The position numbers and the translations under genes are program-made. Source: Baylisascaris procyonis (Eukaryota; Nematoda; Chromadorea; Rhabditida; Ascarididae). Taken from it: DNA of 64,000 bases. The notes under the pieces are model-generated. The model was not told the DNA's origin, did not search any database, and was given only the letters and a program-made list of their open reading frames with translations. Of the stretch, positions 48,669 to 61,180 are shown piece by piece (the stretch's first letter is position 1; each line of letters begins with the position of its first letter). The DNA lies in assembly GCA_037389465.1 (NCBI GenBank), contig JAZARR010000171.1, positions 558,001 to 622,000 on the forward strand, read 5' to 3'.

Positions 48669-49169
48669 AAGAAAAACAGCAAAAAGCAGAGCAACCACAT
48701 CCCAGAGGAAACTATAGTTGTTTGCAACATTTAATAGACGAATAGAATAGTTGGAGGTTTAAAGATGATGAATGGAAGAAAAAAACATTGCCACAAGCAG
48801 TCCAAGAGCACAAAAACTGCATTATTGGAGGCGATGAAGAAATGATAACGCAAGGTTTTCTTGTAGAATAATGGCATGGTTATGAAATTTGAGTAAGAAC
48901 ACCGACTAAAGAATGAAAGCAAATGTGTCTCTCTACAAATAGTGAAACTCTTAAAAAAAGATTTTCATTAACTTCAAAATCGTTGCAACCATTCAAGTTG
49001 CTTCCGCTTATACTCAATGAATGGAGGTGTTTCTATAGTACGATTGTTTCGAAGAAATAACCAATATAGAAGGCGGATTGCAAACGAATGGAGAAAATGG
49101 AGAACTTTCAGGAATATCTATAACTATATGACAAAAAGAGTGAAAGATACACTATGACGCTTCATTTTA

Positions 49170-49175
<6 letters not shown>

Positions 49176-49247
<72 letters not shown>
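49176..49247. repeat. (AT)n microsatellite
   Basis: About 36 uninterrupted AT units, the longest in the window. Confidence 0.97.
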
Positions 49248-49249
<2 letters not shown>

Positions 49250-51266
49250 GTTCTCTCTAAAGGAAAGATTACTTTAATGCTAAAAAAGAAATTTCTCCTG
49301 ACGACTGTTACAATATTCACGCTGAAACAACAAGAAAGCTAAACTCTGCATAGATCCTTTAGAAAGAACATATATAGTCAAAGGATTGGATTAATATGGA
49401 TAGAAGCTGACTACACAATCGAACTATATTCCGCTCAAGAGATAAGGATGGAAGAATCAGTATCGAATAATTCTGGAGGCGATGCGCACGAAATATAAAT
49501 TTCATAGCTCCATCAAAAGGGGACAATTAATGCATGTGATTTGAACTAGAATGACGTCAGATCTTGGCATAAATACGACTCGAGCATAGAAGTGCACAAC
49601 GCTGAATAGAAAATATGTCATTGAAATAAGAATTGTTCGAATGGATATGTAAAATTTGAGGGGGAGGAGAGAGATATGAATTTTATGCGGGAATAATGAA
49701 AAACGCTATCGCTGTCGCATAAGTAAAAAGGCTTTTCAATGTAAGAAAAAAATGAACAAGAATATAAGCTCCATAAGTAGACGCAGAATCATAGGATTAC
49801 ATATCACTGAAATTCGCAAATATTCGTAAATATGCTTTGTAAGATTCGAATAAATCTACCAATCGTTCTCTGGATTGAAACATATATGACAAAAGTAAGA
49901 AGGATAAATTGGAAAAGGATTAAGAATTGTAGGGGGTGCTGAAGAATAAATTATCAGTAAGTGCTGAGCACGCATCTCAAAATCATCTTTTGCTGGCTGG
50001 AAAGTCTGCGGGCAGGTGGAAGGAAAGTGACCATCTAATCCCTTTAACCAAGAAGTTCAATGCATCTACAGCCGAACGGCAAAAAAAAGAAAAATTTAAA
50101 CAGCATGAGGCGAATGACTATGAGGAGATATGCAAGATATAGCGGCATTCATTTTATGAACATATATATCTCGTGGGAGAAATTTGTAGCCAGTTGACCG
50201 AAATAGATCAATGAGGCAACTACACACAACGTCTTCTTGGGTGATGATAATAGCTGAAGAAGAAAACGAAAATCCCATTGAAACCGAATGGAAACAAAGT
50301 ACGAAAAAAAAAACTGCCAATGAGAGCCAGAGTAAAGAAGACCGCAGTCATGCAAAGAAAAAGTGGAAGAAATCAGGCAACATTATAGACAATTTTCAGT
50401 GAATTATGTACATGCATTATTTTTCTGGTTTCTCTGATCGCCATGGTTTTACAAGATTGGTTTGAAATATTTCAGCTTTCTCTAGCGATCGAATAATTGT
50501 ATTCGCAAATTGATTAATAATGAATCTGTTGGATAACGTGAAAAATCAGAACAAAGAATTATAAAGTTGGAAGAGGCTGGAGATCTTAGAAGTGAAAGAA
50601 TCATCTAAGCGTTCCATATAGTGCTTTGGGGCTATGAAGGAAAAAAACTGATGCGCAATTATCCAACGGCAACTGTCTAACGATCCATGAGTCCATCAAA
50701 CGATCTATCGTGTTGTCGAGGCGTTTCTACATAGAACCGAGATCATAAATTGATTTCAAATCGTCATAGATCGTTGCAGAATCGAAGCGATATAAACTTC
50801 TCGAACATGGCGCCATTCTGATCCTCTTACAAAGTTTTGCCGATTTAGTCGAAATACTCTGCCGTAAAAGGACATCACGATATTTAAACGTCATATTGTT
50901 TATATCAGTTAGACATGGAGGACGTGCGATAATGTTTCGAGTTAGCATGTTGTGTACGACACACAATGAATGCGACAAGAGTAACTGTGGCTGCATATTC
51001 AATCAGGACCTCTCGTTAGTTTGTCTTTCTACTCATCTTTACATCCGGCAGCGATGAACCCTTCGGCACGTGTTATCACCGAGTTATTACATGTTCGCTA
51101 CGTTAGGCTTTCCTCGGTTCATACACTCTGCATAATTTGGTGAGTTCATCTTAGTGTAAAAGGAACCATTTTCAAGAGCGATCGCTAAATCATGCTGCGG
51201 CTTTTGCCGCAACAAATGCAGTTGCTTCAAAAGAACCTCTTCACTCTCGCCTGATCTCCTTTACAG

Positions 51267-51368
51267 CAAACTATCGAGTACAAGCAGGATTATTAAGCGT
51301 AGGAAAATAATAGGGGACGAGGTTGGACGGGAAATGAGAAGACTTAGCCACCTCGCTCTCTCCCACAT
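51267..51368 (+). CDS. Candidate internal exon, basic protein segment
   Basis: An acceptor CTTTACAG and a donor GTGAGA bound 102 bases (1+99+2) reading KLSSTSRIIKRRKIIGDEVG then REMRRLSHLALSH. It is strongly basic, as in a cytosolic tail or nucleic-acid-binding helix. It sits in a GC-richer island, about 51.0-51.5 kb. Partner exons were not found. Confidence 0.4.
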
Positions 51369-53329
51369 GTGAGAAGTTTTTCGACAGACGTCACGATTTC
51401 TTGGAAACGGGAAAATGCTCGGTGATTACCACTCTCATCTCTTTTCTACCTTCAACGAAAAGTTTAGTACCGTTGTCAAGCTTATGTATCGCAATACTTT
51501 CATCTCCCCTCTAGCGGTTCATCAACCCATACCTCTTATAAAGTATGGTCAATATATGCTCTAAAAGTTTGTAATTTTCGTGGAATTTTTACGCATTCCT
51601 GCGGTATTCTTATGCAATAAGACAATATTGCCTTATATAAAACTGCGAAGGATCGAAGCGGAAGATAGCAGCTTCATTCATGTCATAGTTTCTGATCATT
51701 TGAAGTCATCAAGGGCAAATAAAAAATCATTGACCACTTGAGCTTATATCGGAATAACTGCAAAACCTATAATATTCACAAGATAGAATTATACGATTTT
51801 GAAGAATATAATAAAAATATTTCTCTGACTAGAGCAATGTTCCTCGGCGTTATTCAGCGCAACAAACAAATAATAAGTTAATTCAATTCTGCACACAATC
51901 CTTTATTCACTTCGGTTAGATAGAATAATTTTTTGCAGAACGAAATACTTCATATACCATACTGATTAGCATTAATGCATCGATTATAGATGCGTTCAAT
52001 TGCATATACATTCAAAGAAGATCTTTTGATATCTCAGCATTCACACGGATATCATTTTACGTTCATCACATTCCTATTATGCTCTCAGGAAGTATTATAA
52101 ATAAACGCGTGGAATTACTCAAAAATGACGAATAGCGTTATTGTGCTAAAAAGAAGACTTCGGATTTCCGACTCATATCTTGATGCCTAGCATCGTCGAC
52201 GTAGTGATAGCGGAATGTGGATTGCGTACGCTATTGTTTATGGTGGATGTAAAAGTCTATCGCTTCAAGTTATAAGTGTTAACGCTATTATCTATTAATC
52301 TCACCTCAATCTTCATCTTTTTCTTGCAAAAGCTGTTGAAAGTTTAAACAGAAAGAAAACACTGCTAAACAATCTAACTTTTTCAGTGCTTTCCAATTTC
52401 TTATTTGCACAGCATATTATTGCTGAATCGAATCCATGCATATCTACTTGTCTATTGGCCGATTTCAGCTGAATAGCGATCACTGAAGTTGGAGTTGCTA
52501 ACCTTAAGCGTATAGTGAACATCATATTGTAAGGTTTCCTGCTGCCTTCCTTCTATCAAAATCGAAAGAAATGATTAGCCTACAAAAGTACTATGAATCT
52601 ACATGCATCTTGCATATCACAGAGGTTTTTTTCTCCCACCGGCGTGTCATAAAAAAGTCTTTGCGGTGGTTGTAGTTGAATTAATTAAAATGGGATGGCA
52701 TTATATAGGAATTTACGTAAATGGTTGTTGAAATGCTAAGAATACAAAAAGCGTTTTTATTCCCTATTGCTCATTTCGCCTCTTCTACGATGCCACATGT
52801 GAGCAGCGATTATGCAGCGCATTCGAGAATAGAACTGCGAAGTATGGATCAACCGGAAAGCCCATCAATAGGATCGTATAATAGCAAATTTAAATGGCAT
52901 ATTAAGCATATTATTGTTCCCTCTTCTTAGACGTATCAGTTTCGACCGAAATTGAGAACATAACCATGAAATGGCCATAAATCGTCGCTTTATTAAATTA
53001 TGCAGCGTATTTCGATACCACTAAAAAGATCTGCTCTGTTGAGTGGAAAACAAGCGATGGAATGGGTAAAACCTGCTGACTATGGACAACTTCATATACT
53101 TCTCACCTTTTGGAGGGTGGAGGGAGTCATTGCATCACAAATTAAGAGTGATCATTTTCCACCACTTTTCACGCCTTTACCAAGGGAGAGAACGAAATTC
53201 CACTGATAGTTCAATGACACTTTCAGACAAGCAGGTCATGAGGCAAGCGTGAATGCCGATGAAAAAGAAATTTTGCTACATCAGTGAGATTGGTACGCTA
53301 AATACGCATGTAATCACATTCATTTTCAG
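51369..53329. other. No firm gene; one protein-like stretch
   Basis: A plus-strand stretch at about 52790-52890 reads MPHVSSDYAAHSRIELRSMD then QPESPSIGSYNSKFKW. A possible sub-exon runs between TTATGCAG and a GTATAA donor. Its phase does not fit the neighbouring candidate exons. Confidence 0.3.
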
Positions 53330-53669
53330 CGCTATGAGTGCCTCAGAAATTATAAAACATCACTAATGCAGATAGTATGCTATTCAGTTGCACTTATTTT
53401 CTTTATTGAAGTTGGAATCAGCGATTCGAGGATCAATGTCGATTACTACCTAATATGCTCATTCTCTGAATGCTTTGATTGTTCAGCTCACGATCGAAGT
53501 ATTTTCCTACGAATTTATTCTGTGGATTTGCTTCATTGCGTTCTGTTTCTCGCCTCATCTACGGTTGTGTAAAAGAGGCGTTACGAAGCAGCCATCCGGA
53601 AAGTGCTCGTTTATTCGGAATATTTTTTTCCTCGTTCATAATCACATGAGCACTCCTAGCCAGCACTGA
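53330..53669 (+). CDS. Candidate two-exon fragment with one membrane segment
   Basis: Exon 53330-53374 follows TTTTCAG and reads RYECLRNYKTSLMQI before a GTATGC donor. After a 112-base intron and a TGTTCAG acceptor, 53487-53669 reads LTIEVFSYEFILWICFIAFC then FSPHLRLCKRG and ends STPSQH stop. Both junctions are phase 0. The layout, a basic stretch followed by one hydrophobic helix, suggests a membrane protein. A channel-like helix is conceivable, but no family is assigned. Confidence 0.35.
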
Positions 53670-55827
53670 ACGAATGAGGAGGCCAATTTTTGGAATGTCT
53701 ACATAAAAAATGAGGAAACTGCAAAGATTTCACTCACAGATTGAGGTTCATCACTGCTAAAATAGCAGCAACCTGACAGACCCTGAAATGTTTTCGAGTC
53801 TCAGCCAAAAAAACCCTACTGCTGAGACTAACGAATCGGTTGCTGAGTGTAGATGGAAACGAATTTTGAACTCGAAAAAAAAAATATTGTCTTTCAAGGA
53901 AGGTGCATACTTCTCTGTTCCTTGGCGATGCACCTTGGTCCAGAATCTTTGATGACTAAAGGTGGAGATTTCAATGGTGAACCATCTCTGTGCTGGTGGG
54001 TGAACTACCCTGTAGGTATAACGTTATCAAAACCACATTTGACACTTTGCCATTGCAAATGCCATTACTTCCCATTTTCTTCGTTTCGCTTCTAACAAAT
54101 TAGTGACACATGTGGTGAAAAAACATCTCTCTTTCAGGGAGATTCCATAGGCAGTAATAATACGAGAAGTGTTGCAAATTTTCGAGACTCTGCTGGAAGC
54201 ATTTAGACGGCGTATGTGGAATCCGGTCAAAACGTTGGTCAAAAAGTTCGCTTGTAATTATAGACTATTGAACATTCATTTACTAGGTGCATTTATTGAG
54301 TTATGCTCCTAAATTATATGAGAAATATCTCGGCATTCGATTCGAAGTGTTGTTAGTTCCATCGTCGAAAAGCTGAGATTATGGAAACTGTTATGAGGAA
54401 CTTAACACCTTGCTCAATAATGAAAGATGGAAAGGCTAATAAGCAAATTTCAGTAAGGAGAGCAAATATTTTGATGAGTTTTTGTACTCACAAATACAAC
54501 AACATTTTCGAAAGTGAGCTCTAACTGCCTTCGATTTTAAGACGGCAATTGGTTAAGCGGTTGCATATCACCGTTTCCGGGTGATCCAGTGGATGTGAAC
54601 ATTACCGTCTTCAAGATTTTATATTGTAGATTATTGCCCAGATTGAGCAGAAGCCAATTTAATGAGCACGAATCGGACAGGAAAAAATTAAGTCAATGAA
54701 CGTTTGAATTTCGGTTGCGAGGGAAATGTGGAAAAAAAAATGGAAGAAGTATTCGCTGTGCAAGTATAGGCCATTAACGGGACCGTGATTCTAAGCGCTC
54801 TTGCAATCACAGGCCATTGTTAGCGTTACTGTCATCGTGCCCAAAATGCTTCATTTTAGGTTTTAACATGCGTTTTCGTACCACTTCACTATACTTTTTT
54901 TACTGTTCATGGCAGTGATTTAGCTCCAATATGAATGCCCCTGAATCCTATTAAAACAAATCAAAGCGCCAAAAACCGTCAAGGGCCCCTCACCCCCATA
55001 TCAGAATTTGCACGCAAAATATTTTAGAAGGTGAGCAGCATATCGTTTGTTTTCTTGTAAAACACTACGCAGCGAAAATTATCGCTTGATTTTTGGTGAT
55101 TTCTGCTAAAAAATGTCCATTTCCAAGTGAGGATAATCATCTGCTGGAGGAGCGGATTCTCCCTTCCGGCCTAGGTGGCACATTTGGAATAATTGTGAAA
55201 TTTCATGGAAAATCAAATTAAAATGCGCTGTCTATAAAAAAAAGGCCTACATGATGATAAGAAACGAGGTAGGTGAACAGGAATAAACTGATTCGATAGA
55301 AAAAAAATTAACTCAAGAAATGCATTTCGAAATTTTAATGGACACTCAAGGATGTTATGCTATTTTGCACTTTATGCGACATTTCGTTAATTTGTTATAT
55401 TCACTTTCTAATGCCGCTTATTTTTTACGCATTTTGACGTCATCGTGGCTTTAAGTAATGTGAGCAGAAAAACTTTCAACTTCAAAGTTAAAGGCTAAAA
55501 TTTCTTGCTGCTTTCAATGATTTCACAAAATTGCACCATAAGACTTGGATAACTATAAATGAAAAGTTTCCACAGAATTTTTGGCTGCAGGATTTCTAGT
55601 TCTTCTTTTCTTGTTCCTTTTTCTTTCATTGCAAAAGGCATATTTTTGGTTACCTTAATTATCCTTTGATAATTTCTTTTACAAAGTATCGGTTACTTAT
55701 GAAATCCTAAATACTCTTACTCGATGCTGATGCTTAGTACTCTTACGACCACTCTTTCACACCAATTCAGAGAATAATTGAAATCTTTACTTCATATGAC
55801 ATTGAGTTATCCTTTGAGTTGACCTAG

Positions 55828-55974
55828 TGATATCCCACGGTGATATAAGGCACAAATCTTCGCAAGGAAGTAATTCATCGAATGGTTTCATAACAAGTGA
55901 AGAAAAGATTGCTAATGGCTATGGTGAAACTGTGGATGAAAATATTCTTCGAGCTGACACCATGAACGAAAATG
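55828..55974 (+). CDS. Candidate internal exon, acidic hydrophilic segment
   Basis: Acceptor GACCTAG and donor GTATGA bound 147 bases (2+144+1) reading ISHGDIRHKSSQGSNSSNGF then EEKIANGYGETVDENILRAD. The frame stays open past the donor to 56042. It is disordered-looking and Asn/Ser/Glu-rich. No family. Confidence 0.3.
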
Positions 55975-57659
55975 GTATGAAGCAACCTAAGATTGCCCAT
56001 AGAATTAGATGGTCAGACATGAGAAACGAAAAAGTTGTTTGAAATCGCCTGGAGCGACCTAAGTAACTCGTTTCTAACGAATTGCAGAACAGCTCAGGTT
56101 AGTCTCGAGTTTAGCTGTGGAATATACTATTGAGCAGCCATTGCAGATACTCTAGCAGTACTACGCCGACAAAGGAATGAAACAGGCTGCTATGGTAGAC
56201 TTCATATGCTCTTAGCAAAGCAATCATTATTGATGACAGGAAACGGCAGGACTTGCTTGGATGGCATATTCCAGAAGGAACAGTAGAAAAGCAATAAAAC
56301 GCTAAGGAGCAAATCATTGGACTGTTTAGATCGAACTGCACAGCATAATCACCTGGGGAGGATTGTCGGAAGTGCGAATTATGAAAAAAATAGACAGAAA
56401 AGAAAGTAATAGAGGATATAAAATGAATGGTGAATGGAGATCCCTAGATGGTAGCATGATTTGCTTCCTAAAATGACTGCAACGCCTTTAACAGAGTCTT
56501 GGCGAGCTTTTCGGTTGGGAGCATCACAACGATCCTGCATTTAGTGACCTTTGCGCATCAAAAAAAAGATATTATCAACTCTCTGCGAATCTGTAATATT
56601 TCAGCTGTCCTCGTTTTTCGAAGCCAAAAGAAAAAATTACTAAAAGGAAGGAAAATCGTACAACCGTGAAGGGGAGCAGATTCAGTTCGACCTTTCTCCG
56701 TTATTTTGCTTACAATTTGTGTCTATTTCAGCTTTCAATATATTTCGCCTTCCCCAATTCAACAGAACATATTTGTAAATACTCACTGAAAAGACGAGAA
56801 AACAGAGAAAAATGTATTCAAATTTTCCCATTTAAAAAAAAAAACGATGAAGGGGCTTTGTTCATAAAGAAAACTCTTTCTGTTGTTTACAAGAAGAATT
56901 TTTTTTTCGTAAAACAACACCGTATCTCTTGTAAAGCAACATCGAATTTCTAATATGCAGTGAGCAATTTCTTATAGGAACATTAGCCTCCACTCACATC
57001 AAAAATATTTTCTTATCATTTAGTCAAAAACAGCATCAATTGACGCTTTAAAGCAGCAAAATATTCAACAATCTTCACTTAATGAAAATCAACGAAAATT
57101 GATACACAATAAAAATTGGCTCAACGAAACTTCACTGAGAAGTTACACTCCAATTCTGATCGGAAATGAAATTAAATAGAAATAAACACTGTATGCTGCA
57201 ATGACGAAAAAAAAAATCGCTGACATTCGAACGCACTAAGCAAATCCATTGCACTGATTTTCAACTGTGTATGTCAATATTTGCATTGAGGAAATTGACT
57301 TGTGATGCTCTTGTAAAGAACTGTTAACTAAACGGCCAAAAATCCACGTGAAAATCAGGATAGCCCCTAATTTTTTCGCATTTAAAATGTTGACGTCAGG
57401 TGGCATTTCCCTCAACAGCTCTTTAGATGCGCCTCGAAATTATCGAAAGTGCTCACTACGGCCATGTTATGCTTGTATATGCGCCTATATATGTGCGCTT
57501 AAAAATTTCTCACCTCGGTGAGTTCAAGTCAAATGACATAAAAGCTGCAGCAATAATCTCTGGATATACATTTACTTAGAGATACGATAGTCACTATAAT
57601 GTGTGCTTTAAAAATGCAAATTTGGAGAGGAAGGCCGAAAAATGTTCATTTGATGACAG

Positions 57660-57810
57660 AAACTTTTAATTTGTGAAATTGAACAAATGAATCCTATTGA
57701 ATAGGTGGATAAGTAAAGCAAATTAATCCCGTCCAACAGATGGCCAAGATAGGTTAATGAATCCCATTGAGTACGATGATAAAGATAAATAAATGAATCT
57801 CTCTCAATAG
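57660..57810. repeat. Degenerate tandem repeat, about 48-base unit
   Basis: Three diverged copies around TGAATCCTATTGA, TTAATCCCGTCCAA, TGAATCCCATTGAG and TGAATCTCTCTCAA, spaced by roughly 48-55 bases. Confidence 0.6.
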
Positions 57811-58304
57811 TTATGACCTCAAAAAAGAAAGATGTGATTTCTATGCGAAAGTATTGAATTAGACGAATGATGGTGGATTCGAATAGCATTACAAAGACAC
57901 TTTAAAGCGGTCAATGATTAGCGAGAGGAAATTTTCCACTCACCTTTCGGCTAGGTGAGTTGCTTTAAAAGATAAATGCAGTAAACTTAACGAAGCATCG
58001 TTTAGAATGTCAGGGCTGTTCACATATGAACGTTGTAGGCAATGATGGACAGAGATAAAAATTTCGACGAAGAGAAATTCTAACGGTAGGTTTAATAAAA
58101 AAGTAGCACTACGCACATTCTGTGGAAAAGATTTCAACAGTCCCTAAGGAAAAACATGTTTTTTTATATGTTATTGATCAAGGATTCTAGCTTACACCCA
58201 GACCAGCTAACATTTCATCTATTTCACATCATTTTCAGCTATAATCTGCGTACAATTATTCTCTTTTCTAAGGAATAAGCAACTATTTATTGGAAGGTAA
58301 CTCG

Positions 58305-58307
<3 letters not shown>

Positions 58308-58360
<53 letters not shown>
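58308..58360. repeat. (TA)n microsatellite
   Basis: About 26 uninterrupted TA units. Confidence 0.97.
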
Positions 58361-58362
<2 letters not shown>

Positions 58363-59671
58363 TCACGATTAGTCAACGCCCTAAACGTATGTCATATTTC
58401 CGTACCTGTAATAAATAAAATTAGAGTAATCCACACCTTCCATACTGTAATAAAAGTAATCCTATAAGCGCATTCGAGTTGTCTTGATGCTTATTCTCGA
58501 CTCGAGAAAAAGTGCAATCGATAAAAAGAAAGCCATAAGCTATGAATTTAATTATGAAAATATGAACGATATCATTTTCATGAACATAACTATGGGGAAA
58601 ATTATGGAGGCGACTATTTTAGTTATTATTCTATCTGAAAGAACTGAATGTAAAATATTCGCTGAAGCGTATTTTAAAAGAAAATTAGATCAATCGAATG
58701 AAAAATGTTCCAATAAGATATGAGAGTTGACGCTAAATTTGAATAAGACTAAATGAAAACGATAGTTAATGAAAACGTTGATGCAGAGGAATATAAAAGA
58801 TAAGAAAATCTGAACAAATTACGACTCTCATTAGTTGGGTTTGTGTAATTTTCTTTTAAAATATTGAGACGAAAAAAGAAATAAATTCAAACAAGTGCGT
58901 TTCCGCTAAGCGCAGCAATATTTTCCATACTCTTTATCTCAACAAAATTGATACGCTCATTTTGATGTACTCCATTTGAAAGCATTTCAGCTAAGCATAA
59001 ATAAATTAATGAAGGCAAAAACTTTTCGCTTTTTCTTACAAATAGAATCAATGGAATATTTAGGCTATGGAACATGTATCTGGAGCACTTATAAAGGGTT
59101 GGTAGACTAAATGGAGTGTCATTGTTGTTATTCTTCTGATCGAAGTTGAAAAGAATAGCTTCAACTTTACAGTACTTTCGAGAGAAAACATTGCTTTGCA
59201 CTTAACTTCACGTCAAACCAGTTCTAAAGAACAATCATCTCACTCGAGAACTTCTAAGAATTGGCAACAAATGCAAGATATCGTGAAGAAATCGTTATTT
59301 CTGTTTATTCTAATAGCGATTTCTAGCATTGACCTCACACACGAACAGCTCATCATCTTCGAAACATTAAGTGTTAGGCATATTGTTCACTACTATAGAT
59401 CCAGAAGCGTTCTATAAAGTTAAGGATGAGTTCACGATTTCGAAACAACACAAACCAAATGTGCAACAACAACAAAACAGCTAACGGATGATGAAACATG
59501 AAAGAATTGATTTATAGAGAAAAGCTATATTCGTTCTTGATCACAAAGGACGATGCAACCTATGATTTGGCGGTAAGAATTCGATTTCAATCAATTTCGA
59601 TCCGAATTTTAACAACCTTTTCCACTTCTACCATAATGTATGGAAAACTTCGTGCTCAGGGTTGACATCCA

Positions 59672-59928
59672 TCACCACTCCAGAATATTTCGACTTTTGG
59701 TGCCATTATACTCGAAGACTTCAGATTTTCGTGTTCCGACTATAGTATCAGCTTCATAGATCAGCCGTAAAAAAAGGGAAATGCAGTATTTTCCAGAAGC
59801 TCGAACTCCGATACTGTTCCCTGTTTTCGAAAAGCATCCCCTCTCATTACCAGATCTCTCTTCATCATCGAACCGTGGATAACGGTTTTTGAATTGTTTG
59901 CGAGAATGAACTACGCTAATTGTTGGAT
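59672..59928 (-). CDS. Candidate exon, unknown protein
   Basis: A minus-strand frame opening after TAATTTAG reads PTISVVHSRKQFKNRYPRFD, DEERSGNERG, later LFLRLIYEADTIVGTRKSEV, and ends NILEW stop. Composition is balanced and protein-like. A GTAATG donor at 59850 offers a shorter version. It is on the same strand as the 63.5 kb exon but cannot be linked to it. Confidence 0.3.
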
Positions 59929-60959
59929 CTAAATTACGAATCTTGCAATAAGTGTGGAAAGATTTTTGAAACAAACCATTCAAAGGAAAAATTTGAGGTC
60001 ACTGATCGTAATTTACAGCAACGATTACACGCTGATCATGCAGCTGCAAGATTAATGAAGGGATCCAGCAGATAATGAGATAAAACGCTCATTGCCATGT
60101 TGGTTTGCAGGTGGGCCTTCAAATGACACGATAAAAGATTATAGCCACATTTCCTCTCGTAGTACTAGTTTAAAATGTAAATACAAGAAAATATCATGCG
60201 CCAAACTGTTGATTCATATAAGGGTCGGTCGATTTTTTAAAAAGTATGTGAATGTGATTGAGACTAGAACATAAGAATGGCAGAGGAAATTCATCGCATG
60301 AGTCAATAATATTTGAAATTTGCTAGAAAAAGGAAGAGGTAGATCAATGTCGATGAACTCGAAAGAAACTCGATGATCAAAAAATATGAGAAGAATGGAA
60401 AAAAGCTTGAAAAATTGCGAGAAGAAACATCGTTTACGAGGAAAAAATAATGAGATTTTTTTCAATGGAACGTGCTAGCAAGACATTTTATAAATTGATT
60501 CAATGAATGTCTTATTGAACCAAGGACCGGAATCAACAGAATCCTTCATATAGCTTCATAGTTTACTCTGAAAAAAAAAAATCGACCATTTTTTTCTGTG
60601 GAAGCATCGGACAGGATGAACGCGTTATACTGCCTTGGTGACAAAGAAACATGATATTTCAAAAAAGAGGTTGGCGAGCTTAGGACCATCATTCCAGCGA
60701 AATTTTTTTGACAAAGGCAAGTGCAATGCATTTTCGCCTAAATATCAACACCGATGAATCCTCTCATGTCATATTCATCTTTCGGCGCATTTGCCTAAGC
60801 AAAACCATATCGGGAATAGATTTTATCTGTTGGGATCTTCGTGATTAAGACCAGAGGATTGAGGCTGATTTCCATAAACAAACCACATGCAATGCGCAAA
60901 TGTCCATCAGTAGTGTAGCAATATCGCATAAGAAAATAAGCCATAATCATGTGGCATTT

Positions 60960-61180
60960 TTAAGTGGCATTTAACAAATCTACACTTGAATGCGGCAATT
61001 CTCGCGTGCTCAGGAGGCAGGAAACTAAAGACAACATGTAAAAGACTGTTGGGACAACACGGTGGAAGTTTAAGTGGTAGCGCATAAGATGCGCAATAAG
61101 AGAAAACAATAGAAATAATTGGCAAGACTATAAGTGCAAAAGTCAGTGAGAATGACGAACATGATATTGCGTTTCGCAAA
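60960..61180 (-). other. Hydrophobic open frame, possible exon
   Basis: A minus frame reads SFSLTFALIVLPIISIVFSY then CASYALPLKLPPCC and FSFLPPEHARIAAFK. It holds one clear membrane-type helix. A CACATAG acceptor is possible but there is no convincing donor, and its phase does not fit the 63.5 kb exon. Confidence 0.22.

Larger units (their letters stand above)
46372..51266. other. No gene seen
   Basis: Purine-rich and AT-rich sequence. Open frames at 49936-50142 and 50211-50402 are Lys/Glu/Ser-rich, as expected from purine-rich DNA, and lack splice signals. Repeats in the region are listed separately. Confidence 0.5.
55975..59671. other. No gene seen
   Basis: AT-rich sequence with short open frames that show no splice signals or family features. 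It includes an (AT)n tract listed separately. Confidence 0.5.

Noticed and set aside
49936..50402. Lys/Glu-rich plus-strand frames
   Set aside because: Purine-rich DNA gives such frames by chance. No splice signal or family was seen.
48385..52250. Similar segments at about 48.4 and 52.2 kb (both with CGGAATGTGG, reading DNGMWVV and DSGMWIA)
   Set aside because: The match is about 20 bases and one copy has a stop just upstream. It is too short to claim exon duplication.
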